Origin: JAAZZY01 sp964612505
Lineage (GTDB): Bacteria; Chlamydiota; Chlamydiia; Chlamydiales; JAAZZY01
NCBI GenBank assembly: GCA_964612505.1
Contig: CAZTEX010000005.1
Location: 1-64,000 of the forward strand
Direction of reading: 5' to 3'
DNA length: 64,000 bases
This document shows positions 25,490 through 33,393 of this stretch, in pieces (the first letter of the stretch is position 1; each line of letters begins with the position of its first letter). A model generated the notes under the pieces. That model saw only the letters and a list, made by a program, of their open reading frames with translations. It did not search any database and was not told where the DNA came from. A program made the position numbers and the translations under genes.

Positions 25490-26833
25490 TTAAGCAGCGC
25501 TTTCTGCATACAGTTTTTGATCTGCATCCAATTTCTCGATGCTCTCTTTGCAAATTTTTTCAATTCGCTCTGCAGCTTTATCTCTAGATTTTTTATCTTT
25601 GATAGTCACTACTTTACTTGCTAATGCTTCAGCAGCAGTAGGTATATGGTAGTTGTTATAAATTCCTAAAATATTTCTATTTTCAAATTTTTCAATTTTC
25701 CAATATTTATTTCCATACCAGGCAATGATGCCAACAACCCCGCCAATACCTATAAGAAGAGAAGCAGCGACGGGGTTCACAACAAACATCGCAACCCCAA
25801 CAGCACCTAAAACCCCTGCAGCCACTTGCATGACGCGCAACGTCAACTCGCGATTGACAGCACCTCGATATTTTTTCATCAAAGCCTCCGCTTTTCCGAA
25901 AGCGGCTTTTCTTACTTTTAGATCGGCGTGATCAATCTCATGCGTAATAGAGTCTAAATTTTCCTCTATCTCTAAAGCGATCTCTTTACCAACACGTCTT
26001 TCTAGCTTGTTAAACTTCTTTTGCAAAACATTGGCTATTTCTTCTCGTATAGCTGTGTTGCGAGAATAAGCTCGTTTGACAGCTTTTTCATATTCCTCTG
26101 GAGAGATCTCTATTTGTCTTCTCAATTCATTAAGACCCGCTTGGTATTTTTCTGCAGCTTTTTTCTCATTATTAAAAGCTGCATTAAAGCGCGAGGCAGC
26201 AGTACAAAGACGCTTAGCTTGGGCAGCTTGATAGATGGTGTAAATTCCAAAGGAGATGACCCCTAAGGCTATTGAAGCAAGAGTAATTGATGTAACAACA
26301 GGGATAGCAACGTTTTTGAACTCTGAAATGATCCCAACAAGAGCCATTCCACTAGAAGCCCAACCTGTCACAAATCCAACTGCAGCCAGTGAGTTATGGC
26401 GAACCCCTTCTAGATCTCCTATTTTCTTGGCCTTATAGGCCGCTTTTGAGCCTTGATACCCGTCGTAAATACCTAATGCGGCCTCAATCCCCCAAAAGGG
26501 GATGTTGGTAGTCCCTTTGAATCTAGCAAATCGAGCGGCTGCGCTACCTGCAGTTTTAATCGAAGAAAAGGCTCGGATGATAAAATTAGTGATTTCTGAA
26601 GCGATACGGACCACACCGTGCAAGGAGCCGGCAAACCTAGTCCCAGCAAGAATCTTTTTCGCGCTAAAGACGCTTGCAAATTTTGAATTTGCGGGCTTTT
26701 CAATTTTTTCTCTATGGCTTATACCCAATTTTTGAGCGGTCAAATGTGTCTCAAATAAAGCAGGTCTACTCCCTTCTTTCATAAAAGGATACACAGGAGA
26801 AGTCATGTCAACTGCTGTAACTTTTGGAGCCAT
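25490..26833 (-). CDS. Inc-like protein with two paired hydrophobic segments
   Basis: A 447-aa protein that I do not recognise by name. It has no signal peptide. Hydrophobic helices fall in two close pairs, about residues 149-170 with 176-201 and about 335-351 with 354-373, with an intervening charged helical region (residues 210-330, rich in E/K/R/A). The paired hairpin layout is typical of chlamydial inclusion membrane (Inc) proteins, which are type III secreted. The first 110 residues are basic and soluble, and the last 70 end in KLDADQKLYAESAA. It is divergent from adk across 150 AT-rich bases. Inc status is inferred from topology only. Confidence 0.8.
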   Translation of the reverse strand: MAPKVTAVDMTSPVYPFMKEGSRPALFETHLTAQKLGISHREKIEKPANSKFASVFSAKKILAGTRFAGSLHGVVRIASEITNFIIRAFSSIKTAGSAAARFARFKGTTNIPFWGIEAALGIYDGYQGSKAAYKAKKIGDLEGVRHNSLAAVGFVTGWASSGMALVGIISEFKNVAIPVVTSITLASIALGVISFGIYTIYQAAQAKRLCTAASRFNAAFNNEKKAAEKYQAGLNELRRQIEISPEEYEKAVKRAYSRNTAIREEIANVLQKKFNKLERRVGKEIALEIEENLDSITHEIDHADLKVRKAAFGKAEALMKKYRGAVNRELTLRVMQVAAGVLGAVGVAMFVVNPVAASLLIGIGGVVGIIAWYGNKYWKIEKFENRNILGIYNNYHIPTAAEALASKVVTIKDKKSRDKAAERIEKICKESIEKLDADQKLYAESAA

Positions 26834-26983
26834 ATAACCTAAATATTTTTAAATTCTTTTCAATAAAGCTTTAATTTTGTAAAACAAACGATATTGTTAT
26901 AAAAAGCCCTATTTTCCATTTATATTGTACTATATAAATATTAAGATTGTATAAAGAAAAGCAATAAAACATTTTAACTAACA

Positions 26984-27604
26984 ATGCTTAGATCATCCAT
27001 TATCCCCCCTATCGAGGGTAAATTTAATGCTATTTTGCTCTTTGGTCCCCCCGGAGCCGGGAAAGGGACTTTAGGGAAGTTTTTAAGTAGCGTGGGAAGC
27101 CATTTTCACCTCTCTTCCGGAGATATTTTCCGCAGCCTGCCTGTTGACTCACCAGCAGGTAAGATCTTCCACCAATATGCCCTTAAAGGCAATTTGGTGC
27201 CTGATGAGGTCACTATCGAGATTTGGCACTACTATGTCTCTGGTTTAATCGCCACGAACCGCTACTACCCCAAAGAACAGCTTTTGCTCTTAGATGGGAT
27301 ACCTAGGACGGCTAAACAAGCAGAGCTCCTAAAGCCCTATATCCACGTTCAAAAGGTCATCGTTTTAGACATCAAGGATAATGCCCTTTTGTTCAAAAGA
27401 TTGCAAAAAAGGGCCTTGATAGAAAGAAGACAAGACGACCTAGACCAAAAGGTGTTTGAAACTAGAATGAGGGTCTACCAGAGAGAAACGGCTGAGGTTC
27501 TTAAGCATTATCCAACGGACAAAATAGCCCATTTTGACGGTCATCTTAAGCCTTTAGAAGTCCTTCGCGATGTATTGATGAAATTATCAGATTTGATGGT
27601 ATGA
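26984..27604 (+). CDS. adk: Adenylate kinase
   Basis: Adk converts ATP plus AMP to two ADP. The 206-aa protein has the P-loop GPPGAGKGT (residues about 21-29), the AMP-binding HLSSGDIFRSL segment, LLLDGIPRTAKQAELL (the DG(F/I)PR signature), and a short LID region with ERRQDD in place of the usual G-R-x-D-D arrangement. There is no zinc-finger LID, so it is the short type. No clear Shine-Dalgarno precedes the ATG. The preceding 150 bases are very AT-rich and shared with the divergent Inc-like gene. Confidence 0.93.
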   Translation: MLRSSIIPPIEGKFNAILLFGPPGAGKGTLGKFLSSVGSHFHLSSGDIFRSLPVDSPAGKIFHQYALKGNLVPDEVTIEIWHYYVSGLIATNRYYPKEQLLLLDGIPRTAKQAELLKPYIHVQKVIVLDIKDNALLFKRLQKRALIERRQDDLDQKVFETRMRVYQRETAEVLKHYPTDKIAHFDGHLKPLEVLRDVLMKLSDLMV

Positions 27605-27607
27605 AAA

Positions 27608-27682
27608 TCGGAGTAGAGGGATTTGAACCCCCGACCTACTGCTCCCAAAGCAGCCGCGCTAGCCAAACTGCGCTATACTCCG
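27608..27682 (-). tRNA. tRNA-Pro(UGG)
   Basis: On the minus strand a 75-base cloverleaf can be drawn. The acceptor stem CGGAGTA pairs with TACTCCG, with discriminator A at 27608. A T-arm GGGGG-TTCAAAT-CCCTC is present, and the anticodon loop TTTGGGA is closed by CTGC/GCAG, giving anticodon TGG (Pro). CCA is not encoded. It lies between adk and the 1241-aa gene, in a gap otherwise without genes. Confidence 0.93.
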
Positions 27683-27805
27683 TAAAAAAACGGCCTATTT
27701 TATAGCAGCTCATGCTCATTTCTTCAATGAAAAAAAAATTTTTAGTTCTTTTAACAAGGTGGAATTTTAGAAGTGAAGGGTTTTCTCTAAACAGAAAGGT
27801 TAGCC

Positions 27806-30800
27806 CTACTTTTGTAACTTTTCTAGATCTTCTTTGTTTAAATTAAAACCAAAGATTTTAAAAGCATAAGTTAGGGCTTGAGTGTGAATCCTTTGACTGC
27901 GCTTATCTAAGCGAGTTTTCAACATTTTCCACTGTAAAAGCATCTCATCTGTAGATTCAAAACCCAATGAACTGGCTTTTTTAGCAACCTTGCTCTTTAA
28001 AATTTGCTTTTTCTTTTCGATCGCTGTTTTTTCACTAGCCAATTGTTGATATTTAGATCGTGGCTCTTTTAAACTTTGAATCTCATCGATTTTCTTTTGC
28101 ACTAAAGCGGCTAAGTTTGCAGGATTGCCCGCTGTTGAAAGATCAAGGCCCACTTCTAATGAATTGACTTGTGAAATTAATTGTAAAAAGTGGTTGTTGA
28201 GTAGGCTGTAAAATTTCTCTTTTTCTCTTTTTAAGGCGCTGAGATTTTTTTCTAAATGCTGGATGACTGTTTGGGATAAATCTAAATCTGCATTTTCTAA
28301 AGTGCCTTCAATCATTGAAATTTTTTGACCTATTTTTTCAATCTCTTGATAAAGACCTCGATGAATCACTTGAAATCTAAGAGCATTTTCTTTGATCGAT
28401 GTTAATGGGATTATATTCTTTTTCTGATTAGTCACATGGCCCATTTCTTGATTGGCAGCTTGCATTTGCCCGTCTAAGAGACTCTCTGCACTTTCAATCT
28501 CTTTCATCTCTGCACTAAACATCTCTACAAATTGTGATTGTGCTTTAGTTGACTCTTTCCCTTCTTTGGATAAAAGATCAAAGATCTGGTGATAGGCTTT
28601 TAGCACAAAGCGTGCAATTTGTACTGGTTTAAATCTCTCAAAGAAAGGACCTTTTACACTGCTCACCTGGTTGGGGATTAAAGCGCTTGCTGGAATGGAT
28701 AAAGGCGCTTCTACCAAAGAAAAGAATCCCTGTTTCTGAAGTACATCCATAGCTTTAGTTATTTCATCATCTAGCGCAGTTCTATCTAGTTCAGCTTGCA
28801 TGCCTTGCTTAACCAGATCAACGACTTGCTCATGCATGTTGAAGGCAGTCTGCCACTGTTGCAGGTCATGAGAATAAGAGCTTAAGCGGACCGCAGCAGT
28901 TGCCTCTTTCATTAACTTGGGATCTACTTTAAATTTAACTTGCTGGTTTAAATCTTCAATACGACGTTTTAATAACCGAGAACTTTCGATTAATGCCGCT
29001 GACATACTTAAGTTTGAGCTCACCGTTTTTTCAAAGCACTGCTTGGCTTTTTCTGCTGCACGAGAATCTCTCTTGCGCTGCTCTGCATTAAAGGCTCTGA
29101 GTTGCCTAGAATGATCTTTTTGAAGGGCTGCTAAACTCTCTTGTTTTACTACTAAATCAGCTTTGTCAACTTTAATAAACTTTTGAGCGCTAATAGCTGC
29201 ATAAGTTTTAATCGCTGCAATATATTGCTCTATTTGACCAGATAAAGAAGGAGAAATCTTATTAAGAGTTTCTTTTATGGATTGAAACGTTAGCTCGAGC
29301 TCTTGGATCTTCAGTGCTGAACAAACCCCTTCTTGCAAATTAGCTTTCACCTCTTGGATAATTTTTGCAATTGATTCTTCATTTTTTGGGTCATAAACTG
29401 ATTGATAAATTTGAAAAAGATCTTTAGATAATTTGGCAGTGTTTTTTTTCAAAAGATCTAAAGATCTTTCAACAGCGGCCATTTCTTTTATTTTATCTTC
29501 GATAGCTTGTTTTTCTTCTAGAGGGGCAAGCTCTTTGACGAGCTGAGAATATTTTTCTCTCAAAGCTCGAGATTGATTTGCCAATTCTTGCTGAACCACA
29601 CTCGAAAGATATTCACAAACCTGATCAGAGCTACAAACGTTGTTCTCTTTTATTTCTTGAGCATGCGCTTGAGATTTGACATACTTAGAAAGCATCTTAT
29701 CATAGGCTTTATTCATCGGCTTTTGCATTTGCTCGGCCACTTCTAACAGTTTTCTCTCTAAAGATTGCGGTGATGAAGAGGGCAAAATATCTAAAGATCG
29801 AAAAAGTTCTTGAGTAAATGCTTTCAATTTCAGCTTTTGACTCTGCCATACTTCTAGTTCATTTTTTAAGAATAAAGAATTGGTCAAAAATTGATCTAAA
29901 GAAACAACCCCACTCGATCTTAAATGGATAACATCTTGAGCTTTTACATGAGAGATCCCCGCCGGATAAAAGGTGCTTAATCTTTTCAAGACTGAGCTTG
30001 TGGATTCTCTTCCAAAACCGGCTAGTGGACTTTGTCTTTCTAGATCAAATCCCTGCTGAACGAGCGTTTGAAAGACAACTCCTTTTGAAAACCAATTATT
30101 TTTTTGCTCTGTATATGCTGGAATATGCTGCTGAAAGTCTTCTTCTACTAAAACTTCATCTTGGACTAATTGCGTAACAAAGCGATAAATAGTTGCGTTA
30201 ATGGCCTCAAGGGCCTTTGGCGTATTTTGAACTCTAAAACAGCTTTGCAACTCTTGGTTGTTACATTCAGCCACTTTTTTATAATAGCGAAGCTCTTTGT
30301 CGACTACCTGAGACTTCCAAAAACCCGTTTTAACATGCGTTTCCGTAATCAATCGTTCTTGATGCAATTGGGCTACTAGCTTGCCTACATTTTCAGTTAA
30401 CAGTTGCCTTAACTCTGCATCTTTAATTAAAAACGACATTTGTCTAGCTTTAAGTCCATTGATGCAACTTTGTAATCTAGAAGAGCTAATTTTACCTGTT
30501 TTAGCATCCACTATATCGGTGATATAAAGATGAATAGATAACGCTTTTGCGATCTCTATTTTTAATTGGGAGCGATGTTCATCTGTTTTTAAGTGGCGGT
30601 AGTTTTCATCGATATAATCGGCATAATCTAAAAATGCCTGCATGCGGATATAGGCTTCTACAGATTCTAATTTGAGAGCTTTGTCTATCTTTGGAAGAGC
30701 GCTTGCTGCCAGTCCTTGCATCGTTGAAAAAAAACCTGATAAGTTCTCCAGACTCTCTCCATCACAAGGAGCTTGGCCTACTTTAAGCAGAGCTTCCATA

Positions 30801-31531
30801 TCAGCTGATACTGCATAATATTTCCATCTTGAAGAGGATGGATTGCCCTCTTGATAACCTAGTAAGTCCTTCAGGCCACTCATGCATGACTCACGGCTAC
30901 TTTTGATATTTGTTAAGTAGTTCCCGATTCGCTCTGAGCTTTTCTTCATGCGAGCAAGAACTCTGAGGGTTGAATCATAGCAATCCACAGCCCCTCGAGC
31001 CAAATTTTGTAAAATCTTCGGAAACCTTTTATGTAGACCCAAGATAGGGAGCTGACGCAGCAAACTCCAATTTAAATCATCTGCAAATGGGCTATTGGTT
31101 AATTGAGGCACTGGAAAAAGGCGCTGAGCCTCTTCTAAAGAGACGACCTGTACAGGGGTCAGTAAATCCTCTTCAAAATCAGCCACGATCCCTGGTTCAT
31201 CTAAACCCGCCTCTTTTAACTCTTGCTTAGCTTGAAAAGAAGCCCTTTGAAAGAACTCTCCCATTTGCTGGGTTAAAAGTGAGCTAGAAACAAGGGTATT
31301 CTCTATAAAAGTGTCGCTGAGGCCTAAAAGCCTCCGCTCTTGATCGGCTTGTGATAGTTGTTGAGAGGCCTGCTCTAGCGCCCCCTTAGCCTGGCCTAGC
31401 AAATCTCCAGCAACAAAGCCAAGTCTTGAATCATCCCCATTTTGCTCAAGGATGGGCAAATCCGGAGCTTCTAGGCGCTCAGATAGCCCTCTCTGAAACG
31501 GATAACCTGTGATTGCTTTAAATATGAACAT
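27806..31531 (-). CDS. Very large coiled-coil protein, unknown
   Basis: A 1241-aa protein that I do not recognise. It has no signal peptide or membrane helix. The N terminus (residues 1-170, MFIFKAITGYPFQRGLSERLEAP) is followed by almost continuous helical and coiled-coil sequence, for example around residues 620-700 (ALREKYSQLVKELAPLEEKQAIEDKI) and 1040-1200 (IEKIGQKISMIEGTLENADLDLS). Gln, Leu, Lys, Glu and Ser dominate. A few Cys are scattered, and no enzymatic motif is evident. Size and composition resemble large secreted or structural proteins of environmental chlamydiae, but there is no direct evidence. It stands alone between tRNA-Pro and the small 57-aa gene. Confidence 0.8.
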   Translation of the reverse strand: MFIFKAITGYPFQRGLSERLEAPDLPILEQNGDDSRLGFVAGDLLGQAKGALEQASQQLSQADQERRLLGLSDTFIENTLVSSSLLTQQMGEFFQRASFQAKQELKEAGLDEPGIVADFEEDLLTPVQVVSLEEAQRLFPVPQLTNSPFADDLNWSLLRQLPILGLHKRFPKILQNLARGAVDCYDSTLRVLARMKKSSERIGNYLTNIKSSRESCMSGLKDLLGYQEGNPSSSRWKYYAVSADMEALLKVGQAPCDGESLENLSGFFSTMQGLAASALPKIDKALKLESVEAYIRMQAFLDYADYIDENYRHLKTDEHRSQLKIEIAKALSIHLYITDIVDAKTGKISSSRLQSCINGLKARQMSFLIKDAELRQLLTENVGKLVAQLHQERLITETHVKTGFWKSQVVDKELRYYKKVAECNNQELQSCFRVQNTPKALEAINATIYRFVTQLVQDEVLVEEDFQQHIPAYTEQKNNWFSKGVVFQTLVQQGFDLERQSPLAGFGRESTSSVLKRLSTFYPAGISHVKAQDVIHLRSSGVVSLDQFLTNSLFLKNELEVWQSQKLKLKAFTQELFRSLDILPSSSPQSLERKLLEVAEQMQKPMNKAYDKMLSKYVKSQAHAQEIKENNVCSSDQVCEYLSSVVQQELANQSRALREKYSQLVKELAPLEEKQAIEDKIKEMAAVERSLDLLKKNTAKLSKDLFQIYQSVYDPKNEESIAKIIQEVKANLQEGVCSALKIQELELTFQSIKETLNKISPSLSGQIEQYIAAIKTYAAISAQKFIKVDKADLVVKQESLAALQKDHSRQLRAFNAEQRKRDSRAAEKAKQCFEKTVSSNLSMSAALIESSRLLKRRIEDLNQQVKFKVDPKLMKEATAAVRLSSYSHDLQQWQTAFNMHEQVVDLVKQGMQAELDRTALDDEITKAMDVLQKQGFFSLVEAPLSIPASALIPNQVSSVKGPFFERFKPVQIARFVLKAYHQIFDLLSKEGKESTKAQSQFVEMFSAEMKEIESAESLLDGQMQAANQEMGHVTNQKKNIIPLTSIKENALRFQVIHRGLYQEIEKIGQKISMIEGTLENADLDLSQTVIQHLEKNLSALKREKEKFYSLLNNHFLQLISQVNSLEVGLDLSTAGNPANLAALVQKKIDEIQSLKEPRSKYQQLASEKTAIEKKKQILKSKVAKKASSLGFESTDEMLLQWKMLKTRLDKRSQRIHTQALTYAFKIFGFNLNKEDLEKLQK

Positions 31532-31622
31532 ATAGCCTACTACCTATATAGATTTTATTTTGTAAATCTTTATAAGTCAATAAAAATCAGCTTATTTCAG
31601 GGCTCTATTGGGTGAGAAAAGG

Positions 31623-31660
31623 CAAAAAAAAACGCTTCAAGCGGTCAAGCCTGAAGCGTT
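31623..31660 (-). terminator. Rho-independent terminator of the 57-aa gene
   Basis: On the minus strand a nine-base perfect stem, AACGCTTCA with TGAAGCGTT, has a 12-base loop and is followed directly by a run of T (A-run at 31624-31632 on the plus strand). It begins 24 bases after the stop of the small gene. Confidence 0.88.
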
Positions 31661-31684
31661 CAGAGATCATTATTATAAAATTTC

Positions 31685-31858
31685 TTAATTAGAGTTGTTT
31701 ATTGCTAAAACTTCCTCTAATGAGCTTTTAAGGCTTTGAACTCCGTCCGGAAATCCGAACTCTACAAGCAAGTTATTGATGTAAATAAGTTCAGCCTCTA
31801 AATGATCTACTTGGCTCTCCAAAGAAGCAACTTTGGAGCGTAATTTTTTATTATTCAT
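31685..31858 (-). CDS. Small coiled-coil protein (57 aa)
   Basis: The ATG at 31858 follows GGGGA at good spacing; an in-frame TTG 15 bases upstream lies before that site and is rejected. The protein starts MNNKKLRSKVASLESQVDHLEAEL and shows heptad spacing of Leu, Val and Ile over residues 6-32, a short leucine zipper, then an acidic helix ending EEVLAINNSN. It has its own promoter (31903-31930) and a clean terminator (31623-31660), so it is a complete monocistronic unit of about 270 bases. Possible roles are an oligomerising adaptor, a secretion chaperone fragment or a regulator; none is shown by the sequence. Confidence 0.75.
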   Translation of the reverse strand: MNNKKLRSKVASLESQVDHLEAELIYINNLLVEFGFPDGVQSLKSSLEEVLAINNSN

Positions 31859-31902
31859 TATTATTATCCCCAAGTAAATAAATAAAATTGCTACAGTTAT
31901 AA

Positions 31903-31930
31903 TTATATTTGAATTAATTAATTAAAACAA
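31903..31930 (-). promoter_or_regulatory. Promoter of the 57-aa gene
   Basis: On the minus strand TTGTTT (31930-31925) and a perfect -10 TATAAT (31908-31903) are 16 bases apart, between the stop of the 156-aa gene and the ATG of the small gene. Confidence 0.65.
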
Positions 31931-32401
31931 TTAAATAGCTATAGTTTCTAGTAAAATATCCATCTCAATTTCAGAAATTGGGAAGCTTTTAAAGCCCTCT
32001 TTGATTCCACATTCTTCACGACATATTTCATCGTGCATTTTTTCCTCTAATAGAGAGAGATAACTCTGAATTTGACGGGGATCAATCATGCTTATCCTTC
32101 TCTTTTTCAATGCTTTAAATAACTTTTTCATATCAGATAAGCTTAGAGTAAGCATTTTAAGGTGGTGATCGAGCTCGATCTGCTTGATTTTGTCTTGAAG
32201 GGCACTTTCGATCTGTTGAACTTTTGTGCGTTGATGATAAAGTTTTTTTGAAAATCGGAGCTCAGATAGGCTCTCTTCTAGGATCGCCCTGATCTCCCTT
32301 AATTGTTGGAGCTCTTCAATAAATTGCTGTTTGAGAGCCTCTCTTTCAAATTCCGATATTTCATCAAATTTATAAGAAAAATACATACTGTTAGCCCCCA
32401 T
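31931..32401 (-). CDS. Hypothetical helical protein
   Basis: A protein of about 156 aa that I do not recognise. Three starts are possible: TTG at 32407, ATG at 32401 and ATG at 32386; the last has GGGGG eight bases upstream and would give 151 aa. The body is nearly all alpha helix with charged heptads (FIEELQQLREIRAILEESLSEL; TKVQQIESALQDKIKQIELDHHLKML). An acidic C-terminal domain holds two close Cys residues (CREECGIKEG). Size and acidity fit a type III secretion chaperone or a coiled-coil adaptor, but no motif confirms it. It is divergent from the ferredoxin gene. Confidence 0.7.
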   Translation of the reverse strand: MGANSMYFSYKFDEISEFEREALKQQFIEELQQLREIRAILEESLSELRFSKKLYHQRTKVQQIESALQDKIKQIELDHHLKMLTLSLSDMKKLFKALKKRRISMIDPRQIQSYLSLLEEKMHDEICREECGIKEGFKSFPISEIEMDILLETIAI

Positions 32402-32493
32402 CTTCAAGCTTTACCGCAGTAAATATTATAGCAAAAAATTACTAAAAAATCCATTACAATCTTTTTTTTAAAGACTCATAAATTAAAGCTTAC

Positions 32494-32522
32494 TTGAGTT
32501 TTATTGATTAAAATTTTATTAT
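32494..32522 (+). promoter_or_regulatory. Candidate promoter of the ferredoxin/A-type carrier pair
   Basis: TTGAGT at 32494-32499 and TATTAT at 32517-32522 with a 17-base spacer, 30 bases before the ferredoxin ATG. Confidence 0.55.
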
Positions 32523-32552
32523 TTGCAATGAAAAATATAAAAACTGTGTACT

Positions 32553-32816
32553 ATGCCAAAAATTAAGTTTGAAGATGATCCTGAAGAATTTGAACTGTCT
32601 GAAGGAAGCCCCATTATCGAAGTTTGCGAACAAATGGGTGTCCCTTTTGCTTGCACGGAAGGGGTCTGTGGCACTTGCGTGATTGAAGTAAAAGAAGGGA
32701 TGGAAAATCTTTCTGAATTTACTCAAGAAGAAGACGACTTTTTAGGCGAATTAGATTGCGAAAGACTAGCTTGTCAATGCAAAATCAAAAAAGGAAAAGT
32801 GATCCTCTCCTTTTAA
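32553..32816 (+). CDS. 2Fe-2S ferredoxin
   Basis: An 87-aa plant/adrenodoxin-fold ferredoxin. The cluster ligands are visible as ACTEGVCGTC (C-x4-C-x2-C, residues about 34-42) with the distal Cys in the ERLACQCKI segment near residue 74. The N terminus MPKIKFEDDPEEFELSEGSPIIEVCEQMG is the usual beta-grasp start. It is an electron carrier for Fe-S assembly or other redox reactions. It has no clear Shine-Dalgarno but a good promoter at 32494-32522. Seven bases after its stop comes the A-type carrier gene, so the pair is probably one Fe-S operon. Confidence 0.92.
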   Translation: MPKIKFEDDPEEFELSEGSPIIEVCEQMGVPFACTEGVCGTCVIEVKEGMENLSEFTQEEDDFLGELDCERLACQCKIKKGKVILSF

Positions 32817-32823
32817 ACAACCT

Positions 32824-33393
32824 ATGGAATCAAAGACAATGTTAATCCACCGTGAAATGACGATTGAAGAAATTCTAAACCAATTTCCTCAAAAAAGCCA
32901 AAAGCTTACCCAAGCGATGCAAAACAAAGGTTTGCAATGTGTGGGATGCCATGCAGCTACGTGGGAAACTCTTGAAATGGGTGTCTTAGGTCATGGCATG
33001 GATGAAGAAGATCTCGAAGGACTCATTGAGACGCTCAATTGCATTCTACAAGAAAAAGTAGATCCAACAACCATTACAATGACTGCAAAAGCTGCCGATA
33101 AATACCGAGTAATTTTAAAAGAAGACAAAAAAGAGGGTTACGGCCTTCGCTTTACAGAACAAGCAGGTGGCTGCTCTGGTTTTGAATATTCTTTAGACTA
33201 TTCTAAAAGCGCCAGAGAAGATGACCAAACTTTTCTTTCTCAAGGTATTGAAATCCACATTCCCACAACACTTGTCGATCGTTTACTAGGCTGTGAAATT
33301 GATTATATTGACGGCCTGCATGGAGCTGGATTTAAAGTTTCCAACCCCAATGTCAAATCTTCATGTAGCTGCGGAACATCTCACAACTATTAA
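32824..33393 (+). CDS. DUF1858-like domain fused to an A-type iron-sulfur carrier (IscA/ErpA/HesB)
   Basis: A 189-aa protein with two domains. Residues about 5-75 (MTIEEILNQFPQKSQKLTQAMQ, then LQCVGCHAATWETL) match the DUF1858/ScdA-N type, with a C-x-x-C pair. Residues about 80-189 form an A-type carrier: MTAKAADKYRVIL, GLRFTEQAGGCSGFEY and the C-terminal SSCSCG, supplying the three cluster-ligand Cys. A-type proteins receive and hand over Fe-S clusters. A second ATG five codons in (32839) could also be the start. The last four bases overlap the end of the convergent lpdA (shared palindromic TTAA). The fusion is unusual. Confidence 0.88.
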   Translation: MESKTMLIHREMTIEEILNQFPQKSQKLTQAMQNKGLQCVGCHAATWETLEMGVLGHGMDEEDLEGLIETLNCILQEKVDPTTITMTAKAADKYRVILKEDKKEGYGLRFTEQAGGCSGFEYSLDYSKSAREDDQTFLSQGIEIHIPTTLVDRLLGCEIDYIDGLHGAGFKVSNPNVKSSCSCGTSHNY

